DNA of 64,000 bases from DASXVX01 sp036504075 (GCA_036504075.1 DASXVX010000009.1:124001-188000); one strand, 5' to 3'. Numbered from the stretch's first letter, positions 7,191-16,140 are shown. Numbers and translations are program-made. Notes: a model not told the origin generated them from the sequence alone.

Positions 7191-8810
7191 GTGAACGACG
7201 GGGCAGTCAGGCGCGTGGCGTCCTTGTTGCGGGTATCGACACAGGCGGTGGAGCAATCGGAGAGCCCAGAGGCGCAGCGTCTGTATATCCAGGAGGAGAT
7301 TCGACGGGCGAGCCTCGGTTCAGAAATCTGGATTGACACTAACCTGGTCTACGCTGACGAAATCACCGGTGCCATGGTGCTAGACCGGGAAGGTGTCAAG
7401 CAACTCCTGATCGACGCGCGGGCCGGCAAGTTCGATTTGCTATGCATGAAATCCATTCAGCGGCTCGGGCGTGACACGCTGGGGTTGCTCCATCTGAAGC
7501 GGCAACTTGATGACTACGGCATCGAACTGGTAGCCCTCCAAGACGGATACCGATCCCGGCGGGACCCGGAGTTGATCTTTCTGGTCCACGCCGACCGCGC
7601 CCAGGCCGGGCGGGAAGACATTAGCCGTAACGTCCGCAACGGCATGCGACAACGGGCCAGGCAGGGCAAGTGGGTAAACGGTAGTGTACCCTTCGGCTTG
7701 CGGCGGAAGAACCGCAACGAGCTGGAGCCGCATCCCGAGACGGCGCCCATTGCGGTCGACATTTTCAAACTGCGGCGCGAGGGGTGGGGGACGCACCGCA
7801 TTACCAAGTACCTGAATCAGAATCAAATCCCCTCTGCATCCTGGTGGGCCGCCCGGGGCCGGCTGCCCAGGCTTGAAACCCTGGCCGCCACCGATGACCG
7901 TTACGCTGAAAAACTGGCGGCCTGTCGCAGCGTGATTGACCAGCGTCCGGCATGGTCTCCGCGGGCACTCAGTGCGATGCTGACCAATCCGGCGTACTAC
8001 GGCGAACTGCGCTACTACCGCCGGTACTATCGCGTTCGCATTGGCGGAAAGAAAGTCTTGGAGCGGCGGCCTGCCGCGGATTGGATTTCGATTCCGTGCC
8101 CGGCCTTGTTGTCGCGGGAGGAGTGGGAGGAGGCGCAGGAGAGCATTCTGCGCGGACGACAAACCGGGACTCGGGAGCGGACTGGCAGCCACGTTTACCT
8201 GCTGACTGGGCTGTTGCGCTGCGGTACGTGCGGGGCGCGCATGAACGGGCATAGCGCCCGGGGCACCAGCGGCGATTGGTACGGGTACTATTCGTGTTTC
8301 GATCGGCGGATGAAGCACATCTGCTCCCAAAAATCGGCGCGATCTGATACGCTCGAAGCGGCGGTCATTGAGGCACTAAAAGCCGCCCTTGCCATAAAGC
8401 CGGCCCAACCAGTTCGCGAGCCCCATCCTGTGGTAGCGGTCGCCGTTACCCAGCAATTGGAGGCGCAATTGGCGGACCTCGCCGACCAACGCCGCTACTA
8501 CCGAAACGAGCACCGCCGTAATCGGCTCCCTGATGATGAACTGGACGTGGAGTTGGCCCGCATCGCGACGGAGGAGAATGCACTTCGAATCGATTTAGAG
8601 ACGGCACGGAACCAAGCGGAGTATCCGGAACGCCTACGACGCGACAGGGGGCAGCGGCAAGAACTGGTGGAAAAGTTTGGTCGCTGGACGGCTGATTCCG
8701 CAGAAGCGGAACGTCCTCACACGCGCGCCCTGATACAGATCGCCGTCGATCACATCACTTACCGAGGACCGGATGATTTCGACCTGGCACTCCGATTCCC
8801 GGCGCAGTAA
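7191..8810 (+). CDS. large serine recombinase (integrase)
   Basis: A 539-residue large serine integrase. The N-terminal resolvase domain has the catalytic Ser at about residue 16 (LLRVSTQ) and RLGRD further on. A recombinase domain follows, then a zinc beta-ribbon (LRCGTCGARMNGH ... CFDRRMKHIC) and a helical, coiled-coil-like C-terminus. The GTG at 7191 has AGAGGTGG 7 bases upstream; the longer open frame lacks a ribosome site. Such enzymes integrate and excise phages and mobile elements at att sites next to their own gene, so the element boundary should lie just after 8810. Confidence 0.9.
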   Translation: MNDGAVRRVASLLRVSTQAVEQSESPEAQRLYIQEEIRRASLGSEIWIDTNLVYADEITGAMVLDREGVKQLLIDARAGKFDLLCMKSIQRLGRDTLGLLHLKRQLDDYGIELVALQDGYRSRRDPELIFLVHADRAQAGREDISRNVRNGMRQRARQGKWVNGSVPFGLRRKNRNELEPHPETAPIAVDIFKLRREGWGTHRITKYLNQNQIPSASWWAARGRLPRLETLAATDDRYAEKLAACRSVIDQRPAWSPRALSAMLTNPAYYGELRYYRRYYRVRIGGKKVLERRPAADWISIPCPALLSREEWEEAQESILRGRQTGTRERTGSHVYLLTGLLRCGTCGARMNGHSARGTSGDWYGYYSCFDRRMKHICSQKSARSDTLEAAVIEALKAALAIKPAQPVREPHPVVAVAVTQQLEAQLADLADQRRYYRNEHRRNRLPDDELDVELARIATEENALRIDLETARNQAEYPERLRRDRGQRQELVEKFGRWTADSAEAERPHTRALIQIAVDHITYRGPDDFDLALRFPAQ

Positions 8811-8970
8811 GGACGCGGGATTTTGTGTAAACGCATACACGGTTTATCGGGTTTATGAGTACGCCGTGCCGGTAACGACTGTCGCCACCGTCCCATCGGC
8901 GTTGCCGACCACGGCGGGGATCCCTGGCATCGCCGCCTACAGCCCCGTCGGCGGGTTCCCCGGAATCTAA
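8811..8970 (+). pseudogene. possible 3' remnant of the host gene split by integration
   Basis: After the recombinase stop, a frame without its own start reads VYEYAVPVTTVATVPS and ends in AYSPVGGFPGI. This Val/Thr/Pro/Gly-rich tail is unlike the element's proteins. Large serine integrases often insert inside genes, leaving one fragment beside the integrase. If so, the 5' part lies beyond the left edge of the window. The frame may also be fortuitous. No att core can be defined from one end. Confidence 0.3.
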
Positions 8971-9227
8971 GTCTTCGTGGGTCCCGCCAGCGGACCCGGG
9001 CGGGCCAGATCCAGGTCAGTAAGGCGGGCGGGTACGGCCGGTTCTTCTGAGGGCCGGCCGTTCCATCCCGTCCCGGCTGATATCGGGAAGAACCCCAGTG
9101 CTTGTCCCACACCGGAATCCAGCCCTGTATAGAGCCTATTCGTGCCGCTCCGGATTTGCCCGTCGGGCCGCAGCACCTTCTACTCAGGCCCGCGACCGCT
9201 CTACCCCACAAGGACGTGAATGCCACA
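8971..9227. other. intergenic region with an inverted repeat
   Basis: No gene seen. An 8-bp inverted repeat (ACGGCCGG at 9034-9041, CCGGCCGT at 9054-9061) could be a weak terminator or an operator. It lacks a T-run. Confidence 0.4.
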
Positions 9228-10202
9228 ATGCCGAAGCTGCTGCCCATCACCGCCATACCACTGCCGATCCCGTGGCCACCCGGGCCGGTGCTCGTGTACC
9301 TGGTCCGGCAGGACCCGGTCACGTTGATCGACACCGGCCTGCACGACCAGCCCTCCTGGGAGGCGCTTGCCGATGGCCTGCGGACTCTGGGACTCACGGT
9401 GAAGGACATTCGCCGGATCTTGATCACCCATGCCCACCTGGACCACTACGGCCAGGCGGCCCGGCTTCAGGCGGAATCCGGCGCCGAAGTCTTCATGCAC
9501 CCGGACGAAGCCGGCAAGGTCGATTCGCCCGACTGGTGGCTGGAAGGTCGGCAGCTGGCCTTGGACGACGCGGGCGCTCCGGCGGAGCTCCAACACCAGA
9601 TGAACCGTTTCTGGGAGCGGGGGCGTGGGCTGACACTGCCTCTGACCGACTGGCGCCCCCTGAGGGACGGAGATCGTATCGCCTTCGACGGCGGCGAACT
9701 GGAGGCCGTTCACCTGCCGGGCCACGCACTGGGGCACACCGGTTTCTGGGAGCGGAAGAGCGGCATCTTGATCGGCGGCGACCATCTGTTGGACGGTGTC
9801 ACGCCCAACCCGATTCTCGAGCCGCTGCCGCCGGGCCGCGACTCCGGGACACGCCACGCTCCCGGCCGGGCCCTGACGCTGGGCCAATTCCTGAGTTCCC
9901 TGGAGCGGGCCATTGCCATGCCCCTCAGCCAGGTCTATCCCGGGCACGGACCGGTGATCACGGACCACGGCGCTCTGGCCCGGAGCTACATAGCCAAGCA
10001 CCAGCGGCGGCTGGACACGCTCTGGCAGCGCATCGCCGGCGGTGCCACTGCCTACGCGCTTACCCGGGAGTTCTACCCGCGGGTGCGTGAGTTCGACATT
10101 TTCCTCGCACTCTCGGAAGTGCTGGCCCACCTGGATTTGCTGGCCGTGCAAGGGCGGGCGACAGTCGAGGCAGGAGACAGTGTCCTATTCCGTGCCGTAT
10201 GA
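9228..10202 (+). CDS. MBL-fold metallo-hydrolase
   Basis: A 324-residue metallo-beta-lactamase-fold protein. The metal site THAHLDHYG (HxHxDH at ~68-73) is followed by HLPGHALGHTGFW, GGDHLLDG and VYPGHGPVI, the expected later ligands. A helical C-terminal ~90 residues resembles the small domain of LACTB2/GloB-type hydrolases that act on thioesters or related esters. Start taken as ATG 9228 (MPKLLPITAIPLP); the upstream extension is Pro/Arg-rich and unlike the family. The substrate is unknown; the next gene is an acyl-CoA dehydrogenase-type enzyme, so a CoA thioester is possible. Confidence 0.85.
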   Translation: MPKLLPITAIPLPIPWPPGPVLVYLVRQDPVTLIDTGLHDQPSWEALADGLRTLGLTVKDIRRILITHAHLDHYGQAARLQAESGAEVFMHPDEAGKVDSPDWWLEGRQLALDDAGAPAELQHQMNRFWERGRGLTLPLTDWRPLRDGDRIAFDGGELEAVHLPGHALGHTGFWERKSGILIGGDHLLDGVTPNPILEPLPPGRDSGTRHAPGRALTLGQFLSSLERAIAMPLSQVYPGHGPVITDHGALARSYIAKHQRRLDTLWQRIAGGATAYALTREFYPRVREFDIFLALSEVLAHLDLLAVQGRATVEAGDSVLFRAV

Positions 10203-10293
10203 AGATGGGTGCCGCCGGCGATCAAATTGACGCACTTTCGGACCGAACACTGTTTGGGTATGGAACTAAGATTCCCGTAATTCTATCATTGCC

Positions 10294-10306
10294 TTACGAG
10301 TCGTAA
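10294..10306. promoter_or_regulatory. 13-bp palindrome, candidate operator
   Basis: TTACGAGTCGTAA is a perfect palindrome with a central G. It lies just after a TATCAT that could serve as a -10 box, about 100 bases before the 3-hydroxyacyl-CoA dehydrogenase gene. A related half-site (TTTACGACGAG) follows near 10350. It may bind a regulator of the fatty-acid gene. Confidence 0.35.
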
Positions 10307-10399
10307 AACGACAGTAGATCTATGCAGGTCGAATGACCAATGTCGGCTTTACGACGAGTGACGAGAAACCACAGTCGCCTTTTTCCAGGCAAGGGGGTA

Positions 10400-11269
10400 A
10401 TGCCAGTGGAGATTAGTACCGTAGGGGTCTGCGGCGCCGGGGCCATGGGCACGGGGATTGCTCACGTAGCAGCGCAGGCCGGGTTCCGGGTCATCTTGAT
10501 GGACATGGAGCTGCCCCGGGTGCAGCAGTCCATCGCCCGCATGGATGCGCTCATGCAGAAGGCAGTGGCCAAAGGGAAGCTGACCGAGGGGGAAAGGACG
10601 GCCACTTTGAGCCGGATCACGCCGGCTTCAGACGCCGGCGCCATGTCGGACGCCGATTTCGTGATTGAGGCTGTGTTTGAGGACCTGGCCGTGAAGAAGG
10701 AACTGTTCGCCAGGCTCGACCGGGTCTGCCGGCCGGGTGTGGTGCTGGCGAGCAACACGTCGTCGATGTCCATCACGGAAATCGGGACGGCCACCAAACG
10801 GCCGGAGCAGGTTGTCGGAATGCACTTCTTCAACCCGGTCCAGGTGATGAAGCTGGTGGAAGTAATCCACGGCTTCCAGACCGCCGACGCGACGGCGGAA
10901 GCGGCGCTGGACATGGCGAGACGGCTGGGGAAAACTGCCGTCCGGGTTCGCAAGGATACCCCTGGTTTTGTGGTCAACCGCATCCTCATGCCGATGATGG
11001 CGGAGGCAATCCGGGTCGTGGAAGAAGGAATCGCCACGCCGGAAGAGGTGGACACGGCCATTACGCTGGGTCTTAACCACCCCATGGGGCCGTTCGAGCT
11101 CATTGACTTTGCCGGTATCGACGTTTGTTACAACGTTATGGAGTACTTCCACAGCGAGTTTCGGCGCCCAGAGTATGCGCCGCCGCTACTGCTGAAACAA
11201 ATGGTCCGTTCGGGCCAGTATGGGCGCAAATCGGGAAAGGGTTTCCGCGGGGAATACCCACAGCCGTAA
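10400..11269 (+). CDS. hbd: 3-hydroxybutyryl-CoA (3-hydroxyacyl-CoA) dehydrogenase
   Basis: A 289-residue NAD-dependent enzyme of the usual short, single-function length. The N-terminal Rossmann motif VGVCGAGAMGTGIAHVAA is followed by LASNTSSMSITEI and MHFFNPVQVMKLVEVI (catalytic His and signature). NHPMGPFELIDFAGID lies in the C-terminal domain. It interconverts 3-hydroxyacyl-CoA and 3-oxoacyl-CoA in butyrate/PHB or beta-oxidation pathways. Start ATG 10400 has AAGGGGG very close; GTG 10406, eight bases from that site, is equally possible. No other beta-oxidation gene is adjacent. Confidence 0.9.
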   Translation: MPVEISTVGVCGAGAMGTGIAHVAAQAGFRVILMDMELPRVQQSIARMDALMQKAVAKGKLTEGERTATLSRITPASDAGAMSDADFVIEAVFEDLAVKKELFARLDRVCRPGVVLASNTSSMSITEIGTATKRPEQVVGMHFFNPVQVMKLVEVIHGFQTADATAEAALDMARRLGKTAVRVRKDTPGFVVNRILMPMMAEAIRVVEEGIATPEEVDTAITLGLNHPMGPFELIDFAGIDVCYNVMEYFHSEFRRPEYAPPLLLKQMVRSGQYGRKSGKGFRGEYPQP

Positions 11270-11319
11270 CAGCAATCAGGTCGACATCGCGATCACTTTA
11301 CCGACGTGGGGCGAGATTC

Positions 11320-12198
11320 ATGGTGCTTCTGAATATTGAAGGCAGCATCCGTCGGCGGAGTAAGGGACCCGATAGCCTCTCCCGCGGCTCGGTGCAAGTG
11401 CGGGGCGAAAACATCTATTACGAGGCTTCGGGGAGCGTGGAGGAAGGCCCGACGATTCTCTTCCTGCACGAATCCGGTGGCTCTGCGGCCACCTGGCAGG
11501 GGCAACTGGCCGGCCTGGCACCCGGGGTCCGTTGTCTTGCGCCTGATCTGCCCGGGCACGGCCGGTCGGAGGGGAAAGGCTGCGGCACGGTCGCTGAGTA
11601 CCGTCGCGTGGTGTTGGAGTTCATGGACACGCTGGCCCTCCGGTGGCCGGTAATCATTGCGGGCGCCTGCCTCGGCGCCGCCGTGGCGGTGGACATGGCA
11701 ATCCATGCCCCCGAACGGGTGCACGGCCTGATTCTTGCCGGCCTGTGCGACGGCGGCCGGGCCTGTGTGCAGACCCTCTCGGACGCCGCCCGGGGCGAGG
11801 CCCTGGACGGGTTCGTACAGGACCTGTTCAGCGGGCACACCGCCCAGCGCCTGGTGGGCGATCATTTGAAGCAGTGGCGGCTTACCAGCCCGCTGGTACG
11901 GCATGGCGACCTCGTGGCGCTGGCCGGCTACAGCCTGAGCGAAGCTTTGCGGCGGGTGAAACCGCCGGTGGTGCTGATCGCGGGCGGGCATGATTCCCTG
12001 GCGACCACGCAATGGGCGTACGCCGCGGCCGAAGAGATGCCGAACGCTTGCGCCATTGAGATTCCCGACGCCGGCTGCCTCAGCATGGCGGAACAGCCGG
12101 CCGCATTCAACCGAATTGTCCTCGGGTTCCTGAGCGGTCTGGCGCCGGCCTGCCCGGTGGCGCTCGGGGCCAGGCCCGGGGGATATCGGCGCTTTTAG
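11320..12198 (+). CDS. alpha/beta-hydrolase-fold protein with altered catalytic triad
   Basis: A 292-residue alpha/beta-hydrolase-fold protein. The oxyanion-loop region LFLHESGGSAATW and the LPGHGRSEG strand are present. The nucleophile elbow reads IIAGACLGAAVA: Cys117 replaces the usual Ser. The acid is kept (GGHDSL, Asp225). Where the catalytic His is expected (normally GAGHLPMLEQP-like) the protein reads PDAGCLSMAEQP, so His is replaced by Cys253. Either the reaction differs or the protein is non-catalytic. It starts at ATG 11320, 50 bases after the dehydrogenase, and may be co-transcribed. Confidence 0.75.
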   Translation: MVLLNIEGSIRRRSKGPDSLSRGSVQVRGENIYYEASGSVEEGPTILFLHESGGSAATWQGQLAGLAPGVRCLAPDLPGHGRSEGKGCGTVAEYRRVVLEFMDTLALRWPVIIAGACLGAAVAVDMAIHAPERVHGLILAGLCDGGRACVQTLSDAARGEALDGFVQDLFSGHTAQRLVGDHLKQWRLTSPLVRHGDLVALAGYSLSEALRRVKPPVVLIAGGHDSLATTQWAYAAAEEMPNACAIEIPDAGCLSMAEQPAAFNRIVLGFLSGLAPACPVALGARPGGYRRF

Positions 12199-12204
12199 CA
12201 CAGT

Positions 12205-12236
12205 GACAAGGGCGCCCTCACGGGGGCGCCCTTGTC
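12205..12236. terminator. intrinsic terminator between convergent genes
   Basis: A perfect 13-bp GC-rich stem (GACAAGGGCGCCC) with a short loop lies between the plus-strand hydrolase and the minus-strand Nudix gene. The T-run is weak on both sides (GTTTGC after it on the plus strand). Confidence 0.65.
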
Positions 12237-12273
12237 GTTTGCATTTCGCACCCGGGTCGGGCCGGCCCGGGAC

Positions 12274-12735
12274 TCAGGCCCGGGTCGGACCCGAGTCCAG
12301 CCGGTTCAGGGTGGCGTCCGGGAACTGGTGGTAACGAACCGTCCCGCCTTCCAGCCACTGCAGCAGTGGTTCCAGCCAGGGCCGCCAGCGAATGTACTGA
12401 TCGACCTCGGTGGTGGGCACCCACTTCACGCCATAGATTTCACCAGGGCGGGGGAATAGCACCCCGCCGATCGGACGGGCGGCAAAGAAGAACTGCACCA
12501 GGTGCTCGTGGGACTCGGGAATCCGAAACTCGGTGACGAAAGCCAGGTCGCCGATTTCGACCTCCAGCCCCGTCTCCTCCAACACCTCGCGCACAGCGGT
12601 CTCGGCCAGCAGTTCACCGGCTTCCCAGTGCCCCTTGGGAAGCCCCCAGTGACCGTTCCGGTTGCGCACCAGCAGGATATACCCCTCGTCGACGACCAGA
12701 CCGCCGGCGGAGAGGTGCCTACGTAGCGGTTGCAT
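12274..12735 (-). CDS. Nudix hydrolase
   Basis: A 153-residue Nudix-fold hydrolase. The full Nudix box is present: GHWEAGELLAETAVREVLEE followed by TGL, supplying the metal-binding Glu residues. The Pro-Lys-Gly lead-in (WGLPKGHWEAGE) resembles MutT/Ap4A-hydrolase-type enzymes that cleave nucleoside diphosphates linked to another moiety. Start at ATG 12735 (MQPLRRHLSAGG), six bases after GAGGTG. The exact substrate cannot be told. Confidence 0.88.
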   Translation of the reverse strand: MQPLRRHLSAGGLVVDEGYILLVRNRNGHWGLPKGHWEAGELLAETAVREVLEETGLEVEIGDLAFVTEFRIPESHEHLVQFFFAARPIGGVLFPRPGEIYGVKWVPTTEVDQYIRWRPWLEPLLQWLEGGTVRYHQFPDATLNRLDSGPTRA

Positions 12736-12773
12736 GATCCACACCTCAGAATTATTATCTTACCTATTCCTAC

Positions 12774-12803
12774 ATTTTACCATACGATCTTAAAAACTTT
12801 CAA
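12774..12803 (-). promoter_or_regulatory. candidate promoter of the Nudix gene
   Basis: On the minus strand TTGAAA (12798-12803), 18 bases, TAAAAT (12774-12779), in an AT-rich stretch unlike the surrounding DNA, about 40 bases upstream of the Nudix start. Confidence 0.5.
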
Positions 12804-12886
12804 GCTGTATGAATGCAGGACTGTTCCTTTCATCCAGCGAAGGGAGCATCGGCGGAACTGCCCGCTGCAGGAGGGGGAGCGTAATT

Positions 12887-15800
12887 TTGCAGAGTCTGTA
12901 CGTGATCGATGTGACCCGCGGCTACTTGCCGGCAGCACTGCTGTTGGCGGCAGCCTACATGGAGGAGGAGTCGGAAGCCCTGCTGGTGCAGGGAGCGGCC
13001 GACTATGAGACGGTGCGAAAGGCCGTGGATCGGTTCCACCCGGCCACGGTTTATGCCATGAACGGCTGTGCGCCCCGCATCGCCCTGGGGAAGGGCGGGG
13101 AGGACGAACTGCCGGTGCAGTTGCTGCCCGGCGACGGGCCGTCGCTGCTGGCGTGGCTGATTGAGCGGGGCGTGGATTCCGCCCGGGGAGCGGTGCTCTT
13201 TCCCGCCCACTCGCCGTCGTGGGCCATCAAGGCGGCGGCTCTGGCCACCCGCCTGGGCTACCTGGCCTGGCCTCTGGAAGAGGCGGCCGGCTTCGCCTAC
13301 GCGGCGCCGCCCGGCATTCCCATTCTGGTGGCGGGCGAGGCGCCCGGATCGCTGACCGATAAGCTCCAGGGCCGGGAGTACCGGCATTTGCCGGGCGACC
13401 GGGCCATTGCCCAATATCTGAAGGAAGCGTCCCAGCCGGTAGACTACGTGGTGCTGGTCAACTCCGCCGATCTGGAGCCCCCGGCTTTCGCCGCCGGCCC
13501 CATGGGCACGACGTGGGTTCAGGGGCTCAGCCTGCTGGCGCCGCTGCTGGCCTCCTATCGGCAGGCCCTGGTGATCGATGCTCGGACGCCCCGGCCCGAT
13601 TCCCGGGAGATTGAACGGACGCTCAACCAGAAAACCCAGGATACCGGCCTGGCGCCGGAGTACCTGGCCATTCTGGCTGCGCCCGGGGCCATTCCGTTCA
13701 TTTATGAGCCGCAACATACGTTTACCGGCGCCGAGGAGCCCACCCGCGACATCCACCTGAAGCACAACAGCGACATCTTCTTCGACTGCGCCGAAGGCCG
13801 CCTTTTCGGCCTGACCGCCGGCAAGGTGTCGCTGCAGATTCTCTCCACCAAGCACTACGCCTCGCTGCCGGGCCTCAACCGCCAGAAGGCGCTCTTCTTC
13901 AGCCGGCCCCACGTGGAGGGCGGCGTCACGTTTGCCATCGACGAGGCGGTGGGCCGGACCCAGGTTCGCCCCCTGCTGGAGAAGGCCGGTTTCGCGGTGA
14001 CCGAACTGTACGACACGGAGACCACGCCGCAGAGCATCGCCAAACACCTGCCCGGCAGCGGACTCATGGTGTATGCCGGGCACGGCTCCCAGGAGTCGCT
14101 CTCCACCCACCAGACCCCGCTTTACGCCGAATTCCTGCCCCCGGAGATCGCACCGGGGGTGGTCTACGCCTGTGCCTGCTCCACCATGCATCCCCGGCCT
14201 GCCCACATGACCAGCGACGGCGGCTTCAGCTTCAGCGAGGAGGCCACGCCGCTTACCGAACAAATCGGCCCGGCCTTCGTCGACCGCGGCGCCCTGGCGT
14301 TTGTGGGCGGCCTCACGGCGGAGGATATTCTGCTGAATACGCCCATGTACGTGGCGTTCGTTCAGGCCCTGGCGTTGAAGGGCCTCAGCGTCGGTCACGC
14401 AATTCGGGCCGCCCGGAACCACGCCCTGACCTACCTGGGCGTTCTGAGCCAGACCGCACCCGACGCCTACGCCGGCTACCGGGCCGATCTCGCTCACGCG
14501 ATTCAGCAGCAGGTGCTGCTGGGCGACCCGGCCTTCACGCCATACCGCCAGACGGAGGCCGCCCGCCTGCCCGTGACGGTGGAGTCAGGCGAAGCCGAAC
14601 TCCGGCTGACGTTGTCCGTGCCCGAGGACCGCTGGACACGGGTCCAGGTCAAGGTGGACGAGGGCAAGCCGAACAAAGAGTTCCACCGGGCCCGCACGCT
14701 GGAGGCCTGGCTGCCGGTCGGCGAGGACGTCTTCAACTGGGGCGAGAACTACACGGTCGCCAAAGATGTCGACGACCTCTCCGACAAGGGCGTCGTGGGC
14801 AGCTACATTCGCCTGAGCGCCGACCTGCCCGCCGGGCGGGTGCCCACGGGCCTCACCCTGGAGGCCGCCGAGGCGGCCGACGCTGAGTGCCTGCTCTGCG
14901 GCCAGCACCACCCGGTGGACGGTGCCGTCGCCAGGTTCAGCAAATATGTCGTGCCGTTCGCGGGCGACGAGGCCCCGGTCACGGTCGACCAGACCAGGGG
15001 CTGGGCCTTCGCCGTGGAGGAGCTGCCCCACGGCCTCCGGGTCCACTGGCTGGCGCCCGCCCTGGCGATTGAAGATGGCGCCCGCCGGGCCATCCGGCTC
15101 CAGCAGGCCACGTTTGTGCTGAAGCACGCCCCCGGCATCCGGGTGGAGGGCCGGCTCGAACTGGCGCCCAGCGCACCCGTGCAGGGCGCCCCCGGCGCCA
15201 TGGAAGGCACCCGAGGTCACCTGCCCGAAGACCTGCTGCTCTCGTTCGGGCCTGTGGCGCCGCCCGACCCGAATCAGAAGCCGGACCAGAAGCCCGCGAA
15301 AAAACCCAGGCTGAACGTGATCGCACAGACGCTCTCCGGCCCGGGCGGCCGCTGGGCCGCTTGGCTGCCCGCGGGCGCAATGCTGGGCCTCAAAGCCGAC
15401 CTGGCCCTGCCGGTCTACCGGCATGTGCAGGAGGCCGCCTTCAGCTTCGCCCCGGACACGGTGACCGGCCTCACGATCGACGGCAGTCCGCTCACCGCCG
15501 CCCTCAAGGTTCCGGAGACCGGCGTCCTGCGGGGCACCGTGGTGGACGGGCACACCGGCCGGCCGCTCTCCGGCGCCCGGGTCCGGCTCTGGCGGGGCAA
15601 GAATGGCGCAAAATCCCCGGTTTATGAGGGCTACGTAGGCGAGGAGAAAGCCGACGCCCAGGGCCGGTTCGAGTTCGCCGTGCCTACGGGCAGCTACCTC
15701 GTTGCCGCCGCCCACCGGAGCGACCGGCGGTACCTGGCCGGCAAGGGCAATGCGACGGTCTACAAGCAGCGGGAGTCCGCAGTGCTGGTCGCCATGGAGC

Positions 15801-16090
15801 CAGGCGCCGTGGTGACCGGCCGGCTGGAGTTCGACGGACCATACGTCCCCAAACATGTGGGCGTGAAGCTGCTGGAGCACGGCGCGAAAGAGGAGACCGT
15901 CCTCGCCGCCGGACGCACCCTGCGCGACGGCCGGTTCGAGATTCTGGTGCCCACTGGCAAACCGTTCGACATCAAGATTCAGCCCGAAGGGTTCGCCCCT
16001 CTGCTGGACGAGAACGGCGGCGAAGGCTACCACCTGTCCCCCGGCGAGACGCTGGAGCGGTCGTTCAAGTTGGAAGGGGTCAAGGCGTAG
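12887..16090 (+). CDS. gingipain-like (peptidase C25, caspase-fold) protein with CarboxypepD_reg-like C-terminus
   Basis: A 1067-residue protein. The TTG at 12887 sits ~9 bases after GGAGGGGG; earlier starts lack a ribosome site. Residues ~300-520 carry C25/caspase-fold marks: DIFFDCAEGRLFGLTAGKV, the catalytic-His strand LMVYAGHGSQES (His399), VVYACACSTMH (Cys429/431) and FVDRGALAFVGGL, as in gingipain catalytic domains. The C-terminal half is beta-rich. A transthyretin-like repeat (VLRGTVVDGHTGRPLSGARV ... GRFEFAVPTGSY) lies near 875-950 and a second degenerate one follows. No signal peptide or membrane segment is seen, so a cytosolic location is inferred, unlike secreted gingipains. Activity and target are unknown. 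Confidence 0.75.
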   Translation: MQSLYVIDVTRGYLPAALLLAAAYMEEESEALLVQGAADYETVRKAVDRFHPATVYAMNGCAPRIALGKGGEDELPVQLLPGDGPSLLAWLIERGVDSARGAVLFPAHSPSWAIKAAALATRLGYLAWPLEEAAGFAYAAPPGIPILVAGEAPGSLTDKLQGREYRHLPGDRAIAQYLKEASQPVDYVVLVNSADLEPPAFAAGPMGTTWVQGLSLLAPLLASYRQALVIDARTPRPDSREIERTLNQKTQDTGLAPEYLAILAAPGAIPFIYEPQHTFTGAEEPTRDIHLKHNSDIFFDCAEGRLFGLTAGKVSLQILSTKHYASLPGLNRQKALFFSRPHVEGGVTFAIDEAVGRTQVRPLLEKAGFAVTELYDTETTPQSIAKHLPGSGLMVYAGHGSQESLSTHQTPLYAEFLPPEIAPGVVYACACSTMHPRPAHMTSDGGFSFSEEATPLTEQIGPAFVDRGALAFVGGLTAEDILLNTPMYVAFVQALALKGLSVGHAIRAARNHALTYLGVLSQTAPDAYAGYRADLAHAIQQQVLLGDPAFTPYRQTEAARLPVTVESGEAELRLTLSVPEDRWTRVQVKVDEGKPNKEFHRARTLEAWLPVGEDVFNWGENYTVAKDVDDLSDKGVVGSYIRLSADLPAGRVPTGLTLEAAEAADAECLLCGQHHPVDGAVARFSKYVVPFAGDEAPVTVDQTRGWAFAVEELPHGLRVHWLAPALAIEDGARRAIRLQQATFVLKHAPGIRVEGRLELAPSAPVQGAPGAMEGTRGHLPEDLLLSFGPVAPPDPNQKPDQKPAKKPRLNVIAQTLSGPGGRWAAWLPAGAMLGLKADLALPVYRHVQEAAFSFAPDTVTGLTIDGSPLTAALKVPETGVLRGTVVDGHTGRPLSGARVRLWRGKNGAKSPVYEGYVGEEKADAQGRFEFAVPTGSYLVAAAHRSDRRYLAGKGNATVYKQRESAVLVAMEPGAVVTGRLEFDGPYVPKHVGVKLLEHGAKEETVLAAGRTLRDGRFEILVPTGKPFDIKIQPEGFAPLLDENGGEGYHLSPGETLERSFKLEGVKA

Positions 16091-16108
16091 GCCAAACCGG
16101 GATAAACC

Positions 16109-16140
16109 AAAGCGGGAAGGGGCCAACCCCTTCCCGCTTT
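16109..16140. terminator. intrinsic terminator between convergent genes
   Basis: A perfect 14-bp stem (AAAGCGGGAAGGGG) with a CCAA loop, A-rich on one side and ending TTT on the other. It serves the C25-like gene and probably the converging DedA gene. Confidence 0.8.

Noticed and set aside
12830..14497. Long minus-strand frame opposite the C25-like gene (555 codons)
   Set aside because: It is a GC-driven shadow: low-complexity Gly/Gln/Arg/His composition, no ribosome site, and the plus strand has clear catalytic motifs.
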